This document shows positions 1 to 6,453 of a stretch of 7,227 bases of DNA, one piece after another (the first letter of the stretch is position 1; each line of letters starts with the position of its first letter). This DNA is from Candidatus Solincola jinzensis (GTDB taxonomy: Bacteria > Actinomycetota > Geothermincolia > Geothermincolales > RBG-13-55-18). The translations under genes were made by a program, and so were the position numbers. The stretch lies in assembly GCA_015711875.1 (NCBI GenBank), contig MU158542.1, positions 1 to 7,227 on the forward strand, written 5' to 3'. The notes under the pieces were generated by a model. That model was not told the DNA's origin and ran no database searches. It worked only from the letters and a program-made list of their open reading frames with translations.

Positions 1-1701
1 CTGGAGGGCGAGCTGGCGACGGGCAAGTATGAAGCCTACCTGGATATCGCCGGGTGCATGGGGTTCTGCTTCCGCGAGCCCATCGTCGAGGTCATGACCC
101 CGGACGGCAGGTCCGTGGTCTACGGCGACCTCACCGCCAAGCGGGTGCCCCGGCTCCTGGAGGCGGTGGCGGCGGGCGAGGTCATCGAGGACTGGGTTGT
201 GAGGCGCTCCGACGACCCCGCCGCCGGCGAGGGGGATTTCCTCGCCAACCAGCACCGCATCGTCCTGCGCAACTGCGGCAACATCAACCCCGAGAGCATC
301 GAGGAGTACATCGCCGCCGGCGGTTACGAGGCGGCGCGGAAGGCGCTTACCTCCATGACCCCAGAGGAGCTCATAGACGAGGTCTCCAAGTCGGGCATCC
401 GCGGCCGCGGCGGGGCGGGATTCCCCACCGGGACCAAATGGGGCTTCGCGCGCAAGGCCAAGGGCGACCAGAAGTACCTGGTGTGCAACGCCGACGAGGG
501 CGACCCCGGGGCCTTCATGGACCGCAGCGTGCTGGAGGGCGACCCGCACTCGGTCATCGAGGGCATGATCATCGCCGGCTATGCCATCGGCGCCACCCAG
601 GCCTACATCTACTGCCGTGCCGAGTACCCCCTGGCCCTTAAACGCCTGGAGATCGCCATCGCCGCCTGCCACGAGAAGGGTTTTCTCGGTAAGGGGATCT
701 TCGGCACCGACTGGGATTTCGATATCAAGATCAAGAAGGGGGCGGGCGCCTTCGTCTGCGGCGAGGAGACGGCGCTCATCGCCTCCATAGAGGGCAAGCG
801 GGGCATGCCGCGCCCGCGGCCGCCCTTCCCCGCCAACGAGGGGCTGTGGGGGAAGCCCACCAACATCAACAACGTGGAGACACTTGCCGCCATTCCCTGG
901 ATCATCGCCAACGGGGGCGACAGATACGCTGAGATAGGAACCGAGAAGAGCAAGGGGACCAAGGTCTTCTGCCTGGCGGGCAAGGTGCGCCGCAGCGGCC
1001 TGGCCGAGGTGCCCATGGGCTACACCCTGCGCCAGGTCATCTTCGACGTCGGAGGCGGGGTGCGCGAGGGCAAGGAGTTCAAGGCGGTGCAGATGGGAGG
1101 CCCCTCCGGGGGGTGCCTGCCCGCCAGCCTCCTGGACACCCCGGTGGACTACGAGGCCATAACCGCCACCGGCGCCATCATGGGCTCCGGGGGCATGATC
1201 GTCGCCGACTCCTCCACCTGCATGGTGGACCTGGCGCGCTACTTCCTCTCCTTCACCCAGGAGGAGAGCTGCGGCAAGTGCGTGCCCTGCCGCATAGGCA
1301 CCAAACGCATGCTGGAGATCCTCACCCGCATCTGCGAGGGCAAGGGCGAGCCGGAGGATATCGAGCGGCTGGAGACCCTGGCCGGGGACATCAAGGCCGC
1401 CAGCCTGTGCGCCCTGGGCGGCACCGCCCCTAACCCCGTGCTCACCACCCTCAAATACTTCCGCAACGAGTACGAGGACCATATACTGCGCGGCAAGTGC
1501 ACGGCGGGGGTGTGCCCGGCGCTGATCACGGTTTTCATCGACCAGGACACCTGCAGCGGATGCGGCGCCTGCGCCAAGGTCTGCCCGGTGGAGGCCATAT
1601 CGGGGGAGAAGAAGCAGCCCCACGCCATCGACGCCGATAAGTGCATCCGGTGCAAGCTGTGTGTCAGCCGCTGCCCGGAGGAAGCCATATACACGGAGTG
1701 A
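1..1701 (+). CDS. nuoF: NuoF-family NAD(H)/FMN iron-sulfur subunit of a soluble formate dehydrogenase (5' partial)
   Basis: The reading frame is open from base 1, so the gene starts upstream; the ATG at 58 lies inside a conserved domain and is not the start. Counting from the first codon, 566 residues are visible. Residues 1-60 are the end of a thioredoxin-like [2Fe-2S] domain, with cysteines 19 and 23 in GCMGFCFREP; the first cysteine pair is off-window. The FMN/NADH domain follows, with GRGGAGFPTGTKW (135-147), CNADEGDPGAF (162-172) and GAGAFVCGEETAL (247-259). An SLBB domain lies near 318-375, and the NuoF [4Fe-4S] ligands are C424, C427, C430 and C470. The C-terminus carries two ferredoxin-type clusters (C518/521/524/528 and C548/551/554/558), absent from true complex I NuoF but usual in HndC/HydB/HylB-type subunits. 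It should pass electrons between the catalytic subunit and NAD(H) in the cytoplasm. The next gene follows after 10 bases, implying one operon. The family is certain; the formate dehydrogenase role comes from that neighbour. Confidence 0.95.
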   Translation: MEGELATGKYEAYLDIAGCMGFCFREPIVEVMTPDGRSVVYGDLTAKRVPRLLEAVAAGEVIEDWVVRRSDDPAAGEGDFLANQHRIVLRNCGNINPESIEEYIAAGGYEAARKALTSMTPEELIDEVSKSGIRGRGGAGFPTGTKWGFARKAKGDQKYLVCNADEGDPGAFMDRSVLEGDPHSVIEGMIIAGYAIGATQAYIYCRAEYPLALKRLEIAIAACHEKGFLGKGIFGTDWDFDIKIKKGAGAFVCGEETALIASIEGKRGMPRPRPPFPANEGLWGKPTNINNVETLAAIPWIIANGGDRYAEIGTEKSKGTKVFCLAGKVRRSGLAEVPMGYTLRQVIFDVGGGVREGKEFKAVQMGGPSGGCLPASLLDTPVDYEAITATGAIMGSGGMIVADSSTCMVDLARYFLSFTQEESCGKCVPCRIGTKRMLEILTRICEGKGEPEDIERLETLAGDIKAASLCALGGTAPNPVLTTLKYFRNEYEDHILRGKCTAGVCPALITVFIDQDTCSGCGACAKVCPVEAISGEKKQPHAIDADKCIRCKLCVSRCPEEAIYTE

Positions 1702-1706
1702 GGAGG
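1699..1706 (+). promoter_or_regulatory. Shine-Dalgarno site of the formate dehydrogenase catalytic subunit
   Basis: TGAGGAGG overlaps the stop codon of the upstream gene (TGA at 1699-1701) and lies 5 bases before the ATG at 1712. It decides the start. An in-frame ATG at 1661 would add 17 residues, but these overlap the upstream gene's cysteine-rich end and precede the conserved ferredoxin beginning (MEQVRLTIDGKEV). The placement suggests translational coupling of the two subunits. Confidence 0.8.
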
Positions 1707-1711
1707 CCGGT

Positions 1712-4471
1712 ATGGAGCAGGTACGATTGACCATAGACGGAAAAGAGGTCGTGACCACCTCGGACCGCACCATCCTGGAGGCGGCCAGGGAGGCGGGGGT
1801 ACGCGTACCGAGCCTCTGTTACGAGGAGCGCATGGATCCCTATGGCGCCTGCCGCATCTGCCTGGTGGAGGTGGAGGGGGCGAGGGGACTCCTGCCGGCA
1901 TGTTACACCAAGGTCACCGACGGCATGGTGGTGCGCACCGCCACCGACGACCTCATGCGCATCCGCCGCACCATCCTCGAGCTCATCCTCTCAGACCATC
2001 CCAAGGACTGTATGACCTGCGAGAGCACCGGCGATTGCGAGCTCCAGGACCTGGCCTACGAATACGGCGTGAAGGATACCCCTTACAAGGGCGAGGAGCA
2101 CCATTACGAGGTGCTGGCCGACAATCCCCTCATCGAGCGCGACTACGACAAATGCATCCTCTGCGGGCGCTGCATCCGCATCTGCCGCGAGGTGCAGGGG
2201 GTGGGGGTATACGATTTCGTGAACCGCGGGTTCAAGGCCGTTCCGGGCATCCCCTACGGCAAGCCCATGACCGAGTCCCCCTGCGAGTTCTGCGGCCAGT
2301 GCGTGTCCACCTGCCCCACCGGGGCCATCATCTCCATCCCCTCCAAGGGCAAGGGGCGCTCCTGGCAGGTGAAGAAGGTGAGGACCACCTGCCCCTACTG
2401 CGGCTGCGGCTGCCAGTTAGACCTCCACGTGCGGGAAGGAACGATAGTCGAAGTATCCTCGCCGGTGATGGTGGGTCCGGGAGAGGGCAACCTGTGCGTG
2501 AAGGGTCGCTACGGATACGAGTTCGTGCATCACCCGGATCGCCTCACCCATCCCCTGGTGAGGAAAGGGGGTAAGGGGGGCGAGCTGGTCCCGGCCACCT
2601 GGGAGGAGGCCCTGGGAGCGGTGGCGAGCCGTATCCGCAAGGCCATGGACGACAAGGGGCCGGATTCCGTGGCCTTCCTCGCTTCCGCCCGTTGCACCAA
2701 CGAGGAGAACTACCTCATGCAGAAACTGGCCCGGGCGGTGGTGGGCACCAATAACGTAGACCACTGCGCGCGTCTCTGCCATGCCTCCACCGTCGCGGGG
2801 CTGGCGATGAGCTTCGGAAGCGGCGCCATGACCAACTCCATCGACGATCTTGAGAAGGCTGACTGCATACTGGTAACCGGTTCCAACACCACGGAGGGTC
2901 ACCCCATCATCGGCCTGCGCATCAAGCGGGCGGTGATGAGGAACGGCTGCAAGCTCATCGTCGCCGAGCCGCGCCACATACGCCTCTGCTATTACGCGCA
3001 GCAATGGATAAGGCAGAAGCCCGGCACCGACGTGGCCCTTTTCAACGCCATGATGAACGTCATCCTCTCCGAGGGGCTGGCGGACGAGGACTTCATCCGC
3101 GAGCGCACGGAGGGCTTCGAGGAGTTCAAAAAGACGGTGGAGCAGTACCCTCCCGAAAGGGCAGCGGAGATCTGCGGCGTGGACGCTGAGGAGATAAGGC
3201 GTGCCGCCCGCACCTTCGCCAGCGCGGAAAGGGCGGCCATCGTCTTCGCCATGGGCATCACCCAGCACACCACCGGGGTGGACAACGTCCTCACCCTGGC
3301 CAACCTGGCCATGCTCACCGGCAACCTGGGCAAGGAGGGCGCGGGGGTCAACCCCCTGCGCGGGCAGAACAACGTGCAGGGCGCCTGCGACATGGGCGGG
3401 CTTCCCAATGTCTTTCCCGGCTACCAGGCCGTATCCGACGCCGGCATGAGGGAGAAGTTCGAGCGGGCGTGGGGAGTGGACTACCTTCCCGGCAATCCCG
3501 GCCTCACGGTGACGGAGATCATGGATGCGGCCGCGAGGGGGGATGTGGAGGTTCTCTACATCATGGGCGAGAACCCCATGATATCCGACCCCGACATCTC
3601 GCATCTCAAGGAAGCCCTGGAAAAAGTGGATTTCCTGGTGGTGCAGGACATCTTCCTCACCGAGACCGCAGCTTACGCCGATGTGGTCCTGCCCTCGGCC
3701 TCCTTCGCGGAGAAGGAGGGCACCTTCACCAACACCGACCGGCGCGTGCAGAGGGTGCGCAAGGCGGTGGAGCCTCCGGGGGAGGCGCGGGAGGACTCCT
3801 GGATCATCGCCCAGGTGGCCGCGCGGTTGGGGTACGACATGGGGGACGTATCGGCGTCGCGGGTGATGGAGGAGATCGCCTCCCTCACCCCCTCCTACGG
3901 CGGCATCTCCTACTCCAGGCTGGAGGAGGAGGGCGAGCTGAGGTGGCCGTGCCCGGACGCGGAGCACCCCGGGACCCCCATCCTCCATGTGGGTAAATTT
4001 ACCAGGGGAAAGGGGCTTTTCAGCGCCGTGGAGTACAAGCCTCCCGCGGAGGAACCCGACGAGGAGTATCCGCTCATACTTACCACAGGCAGGCTGCTCA
4101 CCCACTACCATACCGGCACCATGACCCGCAGGGTGAAGCCCCTCCACCAGCTGGTGCCCCGCAACCAGGTGTGGATCAGCCCCGCCGACGCCGAGAAGTA
4201 CGGGGTCTCGGACGGCGAGGAGGTGGGCCTGCAGTCGCGCCGGGGAGCCATCAGGCTGGAGGCCAAGGTGACCAGGAAAGTGGCGGAGGGCGTGGTCTTC
4301 GTGCCCTTCCACTTCGGGGAGTCGCCCGCCAACGCCCTTACCAACCCAGCCCTGGATCCGGTGGCGAAGATCCCGGAGTTAAAGGTGGCAGCGGTAAGGT
4401 TGGTGGTCGGGGAGGCCATGCATGGCCTGCGGTATGTGAGCGCAGGGGAAGCCCCAGCGACGGCGAAATAA
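1712..4471 (+). CDS. fdhA: Formate dehydrogenase catalytic (alpha) subunit, NuoG-like, molybdopterin-binding, cysteine active site
   Basis: This 919-residue protein should interconvert formate and CO2 at a Mo- or W-bis-pterin site in the cytoplasm. From the N-terminus it has a [2Fe-2S] domain (C36, C47, C50, C64), an HC3-type [4Fe-4S] motif (H96, C100, C103, C109) and two ferredoxin clusters (C148/151/154/158 and C191/194/197/201). The molybdopterin-domain [4Fe-4S] ligands are C227, C230, C234 and C262, and K264 sits where the electron-relay lysine of FdhF lies. The active-site stretch CARLCHASTVAGL aligns with the selenocysteine site of E. coli FdhF; here C356 (TGC, 2777-2779) replaces selenocysteine, followed by H357. 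R550, in NPLRGQNNVQGACDMG, matches the catalytic arginine, with almost the same spacing from the active-site residue as in FdhF. A dinucleotide-binding domain occupies about 785-905. These motifs favour formate dehydrogenase over complex I NuoG or nitrate reductase. No signal peptide or Tat motif is seen. Confidence 0.95.
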   Translation: MEQVRLTIDGKEVVTTSDRTILEAAREAGVRVPSLCYEERMDPYGACRICLVEVEGARGLLPACYTKVTDGMVVRTATDDLMRIRRTILELILSDHPKDCMTCESTGDCELQDLAYEYGVKDTPYKGEEHHYEVLADNPLIERDYDKCILCGRCIRICREVQGVGVYDFVNRGFKAVPGIPYGKPMTESPCEFCGQCVSTCPTGAIISIPSKGKGRSWQVKKVRTTCPYCGCGCQLDLHVREGTIVEVSSPVMVGPGEGNLCVKGRYGYEFVHHPDRLTHPLVRKGGKGGELVPATWEEALGAVASRIRKAMDDKGPDSVAFLASARCTNEENYLMQKLARAVVGTNNVDHCARLCHASTVAGLAMSFGSGAMTNSIDDLEKADCILVTGSNTTEGHPIIGLRIKRAVMRNGCKLIVAEPRHIRLCYYAQQWIRQKPGTDVALFNAMMNVILSEGLADEDFIRERTEGFEEFKKTVEQYPPERAAEICGVDAEEIRRAARTFASAERAAIVFAMGITQHTTGVDNVLTLANLAMLTGNLGKEGAGVNPLRGQNNVQGACDMGGLPNVFPGYQAVSDAGMREKFERAWGVDYLPGNPGLTVTEIMDAAARGDVEVLYIMGENPMISDPDISHLKEALEKVDFLVVQDIFLTETAAYADVVLPSASFAEKEGTFTNTDRRVQRVRKAVEPPGEAREDSWIIAQVAARLGYDMGDVSASRVMEEIASLTPSYGGISYSRLEEEGELRWPCPDAEHPGTPILHVGKFTRGKGLFSAVEYKPPAEEPDEEYPLILTTGRLLTHYHTGTMTRRVKPLHQLVPRNQVWISPADAEKYGVSDGEEVGLQSRRGAIRLEAKVTRKVAEGVVFVPFHFGESPANALTNPALDPVAKIPELKVAAVRLVVGEAMHGLRYVSAGEAPATAK

Positions 4472-4492
4472 CTAAATAAGGCCTTTTCCGTG

Positions 4493-4521
4493 CTGACCCG
4501 CGTGTCGCGGGATGGTAGAAT
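4493..4521 (+). promoter_or_regulatory. Candidate sigma70-type promoter for the acyl-CoA synthetase-like gene
   Basis: CTGACC (4493-4498, four of six matches to TTGACA) is separated by 17 bases from TAGAAT (4516-4521, five of six matches to TATAAT). Transcription would start near 4528, giving a leader of about 95 bases before the ATG at 4623. No convincing terminator follows the formate dehydrogenase stop at 4471, so readthrough from that operon is also possible. This is motif matching only. Confidence 0.4.
4497..4511 (+). repeat. Perfect 6-bp inverted repeat inside the promoter spacer
   Basis: CCCGCG-TGT-CGCGGG has six-base arms and a three-base loop. No T-run follows, so it is a poor intrinsic terminator for the upstream operon. 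It lies between the candidate -35 and -10 elements, a typical operator position, but no regulator is known here. Confidence 0.4.
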
Positions 4522-4553
4522 AGTTAGGGACTGGGGCACGAGGAGAGCGAGAT

Positions 4554-4566
4554 ACGGTAAAACCGT
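4554..4566 (+). repeat. Short palindrome in the leader of the synthetase-like gene
   Basis: ACGGT-AAA-ACCGT has perfect five-base arms around AAA, downstream of the candidate transcription start and 56 bases before the ATG. It could form a small RNA hairpin or be a protein-binding half-site pair. Arms this short can arise by chance. Confidence 0.25.
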
Positions 4567-4622
4567 CAGGGTCTGGTTCCATGAAGGGGCCGCGAGGATC
4601 GTAGAAACGGGAGAGATGCCAC

Positions 4623-6131
4623 ATGAATCTATACCATAATCTCGTGAGGACCACGGAGAAAAACCCCGATGCCACGGCCCTTTATTTCGGGCACGAGACC
4701 ATCTCCTACGGGGTGTTGCTGGCCCGCACCAACCGCCTGGCCAACGCCCTGCGCGAGCTTGGAGTGGACAGCGAATCCAAGGTGGCTATACTCCTGCGCA
4801 ACGTGCCCGAGTTCGTGATCTCCTATTACGCCGTTCTGGCCTTGGGGGCGGTGGTGGTCCCCCTGTGCTACATGTGCCTGGCGGAAGAGGTGGAAAAGAT
4901 AGTATGCGACTCCATGGTGGAGACGCTGATCACGAACTTCGAGTTCGATGACCTGGTCAAGGACCTTCAGGCCTCCATGTGCTCCCAGATAAGGCGCATC
5001 ATCGTCAAGGACGCCCCGGAGCTCGAGGGCGTGATCCAGTTCGAGAAGCTGGTGGAGGGCAAGGGCACCGAGTTCGAGGCCGTGGAGCGCTCGGACGATG
5101 AGCTGGCCGCCCTCCTTTACGCGCCCACCTCCTCCAAGGTGGTGAGGGGGTGCATGCTCACCCATGGAAACCTGGGCTGGAACGCGCGCGTCATCGCCGA
5201 GAAATGCGGCATGGACGAGAACGACGTGGTCATGGGGGTGCTGCCGTTTTTCGCCGCCTACGGGCAGAGCTGCGTCATGAACGCCTCCATATACGCCGGC
5301 GCCAGCATCGTGCTGCACGAGTCCTTCATACCCGGAGAGGTGCTCAAGTCGCTGCAGCATGAGCAGGTGACGGTCTTTTTCGGCGTGCCCACCATGTACG
5401 TCTATATCCTCAACCACCCCCTCATCTACCAGTACGACCTGGGGTCGGTGAGGCTGTGGTTCTGCGGCGGCGCTCCCTTCCCCCGCGAGGTCATGGATCG
5501 CTGGAACAACGAGCTGGGTTCGCGTATCTACGAGGGCTACGGTCTGACCGAGGCCGCTCCCCTGGTGACCATGCAGCCCCTGGAAGGGCCTTACAAGGTA
5601 GGCTCCATCGGCAAGGCGCCCGAGGATCTCGAGCTCAAGGTCGTCGACGAGGAGGGGAACGAGCTGCAGCGCGGCGAGGTAGGCGAGCTCATCGTGCGCG
5701 GGCCCAACGTCATGAAGGGCTACTACAACAAGCCGGAGGACACCGAAGAGGTGCTTAAGGACGGCTGGTTGTACACCGGTGACATGGTGTACATGGACGA
5801 GGACGACTACGTGTTCATCGTGGGGAGGAAAAAGGACCTCATAATCCGCGGCGGGTTCAACATCTACCCGCGCGAGATAGAGGAGGTTCTGGTAAGCCAC
5901 CCCCTCATCTCCGAGGCCGCGGTGGTGGGCGTGCCCAACAAGTACCTGGGGGAGGAGGTCAAGGCTTACGTGAAGCAGAAGCCCGGCTCCAACCTCACCG
6001 AGGAACAGGTGCTGGAGTACTGCGAGGAGCGCCTCCCTTATTACAAGACGCCCAAGTTCGTGGTCTTCGTGCGCTCTTTCAAGAAGGATCCCTCAGGCCA
6101 GATCCTGAAGGAGCTCATCGAGGAAGATTAA
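4623..6131 (+). CDS. AMP-dependent acyl-CoA synthetase-like protein with degenerate ATP-loop and missing A10 lysine
   Basis: This 502-residue protein has normal length and fold motifs for the class I adenylate-forming (FadD/4CL-like) family, which activates carboxylic acids with ATP and transfers them to CoA. Preserved are A5 (YEGYGLTEAAP, 303-313), A7 (YTGD, 384-387) and A8 (GRKKDLIIRGGFNIYPREIE, 401-420). Three catalytic signatures are altered. The A3 phosphate loop, usually YTSGTTGxPKG, reads YAPTSSKVVRG (166-176) and is followed by an intact LTH. The A4 histidine is alanine (LPFFAAYGQ, A211). The A10 lysine of SGKIL is glutamine (SGQIL, Q493, CAG). Alignment length is unchanged at each site, so these are substitutions, not frameshifts. 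The altered sites mainly serve adenylation, while the thioester-phase hinge region looks intact. No signal peptide or membrane segment is evident. The ATG is supported by GGGAG at 4609-4613, and an upstream in-frame ATG at 4581 meets a stop. The substrate is unknown, and activity as an ordinary ligase is doubtful. Confidence 0.88.
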   Translation: MNLYHNLVRTTEKNPDATALYFGHETISYGVLLARTNRLANALRELGVDSESKVAILLRNVPEFVISYYAVLALGAVVVPLCYMCLAEEVEKIVCDSMVETLITNFEFDDLVKDLQASMCSQIRRIIVKDAPELEGVIQFEKLVEGKGTEFEAVERSDDELAALLYAPTSSKVVRGCMLTHGNLGWNARVIAEKCGMDENDVVMGVLPFFAAYGQSCVMNASIYAGASIVLHESFIPGEVLKSLQHEQVTVFFGVPTMYVYILNHPLIYQYDLGSVRLWFCGGAPFPREVMDRWNNELGSRIYEGYGLTEAAPLVTMQPLEGPYKVGSIGKAPEDLELKVVDEEGNELQRGEVGELIVRGPNVMKGYYNKPEDTEEVLKDGWLYTGDMVYMDEDDYVFIVGRKKDLIIRGGFNIYPREIEEVLVSHPLISEAAVVGVPNKYLGEEVKAYVKQKPGSNLTEEQVLEYCEERLPYYKTPKFVVFVRSFKKDPSGQILKELIEED

Positions 6132-6157
6132 GGAAAATCACTCTCTCGTCTCGAACG

Positions 6158-6205
6158 GGCGCGGGGTGTCGCAAGATGGCGGATCTATCCCGCGCCGCTA
6201 CTTTT
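6158..6205 (+). terminator. Candidate intrinsic terminator after the synthetase-like gene
   Basis: GGCGCGGG (6158-6165) and CCCGCGCC (6189-6196) form a perfect 8-bp stem that three further pairs (two of them G-U) can extend inward, leaving a loop of about 17 bases. Four T residues follow at 6202-6205, after a five-base gap. It starts 27 bases past the stop codon, a usual place for a terminator. The long loop and short, displaced T-run make it weaker than a textbook case. Confidence 0.4.
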
Positions 6206-6350
6206 CCCCGCCCATCGCTCCCCGACATGGATGCGAGGTCACGGTGGCCGGCCGCGCACGAGCCTTGATTCCCAGGGTCCGCCGGCGGGCAAAGAGGCCT
6301 CTCGCATGCCGCGCCCGACAGCCACGGCTTGCTCATGCTAATCGCCCCGA

Positions 6351-6380
6351 TTTACAGCTATTTTAAGCGTGTGATAAAAT
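6351..6380 (+). promoter_or_regulatory. Extended -10 sigma70-type promoter of the Mrp operon
   Basis: TTTACA (6351-6356, five of six matches to TTGACA) is followed after 18 bases by TAAAAT (6375-6380, five of six matches to TATAAT), with TG at 6372-6373 giving an extended -10. It lies in a local AT-rich dip. Transcription would start near 6387, leaving about 64 bases of leader before the TTG start codon. It is the best promoter in the window by motif match. Confidence 0.6.
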
Positions 6381-6437
6381 GACGCAAATTTTCAGGCTGT
6401 CTTTTATGGTCTACATGGTGCACACGCAGTCGCCGAT

Positions 6438-6453
6438 GGGGGATTAGACGTTG
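6438..6453 (+). promoter_or_regulatory. Ribosome binding site fixing a TTG start for mrpE
   Basis: GGGGGA (6438-6443) lies 7 bases before TTG (6451-6453). An in-frame TAG at 6445-6447 rules out any upstream start in this frame, and the next codon, ACG, is not a usual initiator. The TTG is therefore the first possible start and leaves a normal MrpE N-terminus ahead of the first membrane segment. Confidence 0.6.

Larger units (their letters stand above)
6132..6450. other. 319-bp intergenic region between the synthetase-like gene and the Mrp operon
   Basis: The left two-thirds is GC-rich and holds a terminator-like hairpin near 6158-6205 plus short self-complementary runs such as CCGCCGGCGG (6279-6288). 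The right part, from about 6350, turns AT-rich and holds the rightward promoter and leader of the Mrp operon. I see no tRNA, riboswitch or convincing protein-coding frame; the open frame at 6166-6366 has arginine-rich composition typical of unconstrained GC-rich sequence and no recognisable ribosome binding site. Confidence 0.6.

Noticed and set aside
58..60. ATG at 58 as the true start of the NuoF-family gene
   Set aside because: The frame is open to base 1, and the preceding residues (DIAGC) belong to the conserved thioredoxin-like [2Fe-2S] domain, including one of its cysteine ligands.
2561..2581. G-runs (five and six G) as a possible frameshift site or quadruplex
   Set aside because: The frame continues through into well-conserved sequence, so no indel is present. 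Only two G-tracts occur, too few for a quadruplex.
2417..4312. Long antisense open frame (631 codons) opposite the formate dehydrogenase gene
   Set aside because: It is a by-product of G/C-rich third positions on the coding strand. Its His/Gly/Arg-rich composition matches no family I recognise, while the + strand frame is full of conserved motifs.
1712..4471. Complex I NuoG subunit
   Set aside because: The intact active-site Cys-His pair, catalytic Arg and NPLRGQNNVQGACDMG motif are characteristic of formate dehydrogenases and are not kept in complex I NuoG.
5115..5165. A pair of compensating frameshifts as explanation for the altered A3 loop
   Set aside because: The span between conserved Tyr and LTH has exactly the family length (16 residues). 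The altered codons read directly as substitutions, with no insertion or deletion needed.
4629..5900. Long antisense open frame (423 codons) opposite the synthetase-like gene
   Set aside because: This is the same compositional effect; its sequence is His/Val/Gly/Leu-rich without recognisable domains, and the + strand frame is clearly coding.
6367..6385. TGTGA next to the -10 element as a CRP/FNR-type operator
   Set aside because: The second half-site (TCACA or ATCAA at the right spacing) is missing; only weak four-base GCGT/ACGC arms are present.
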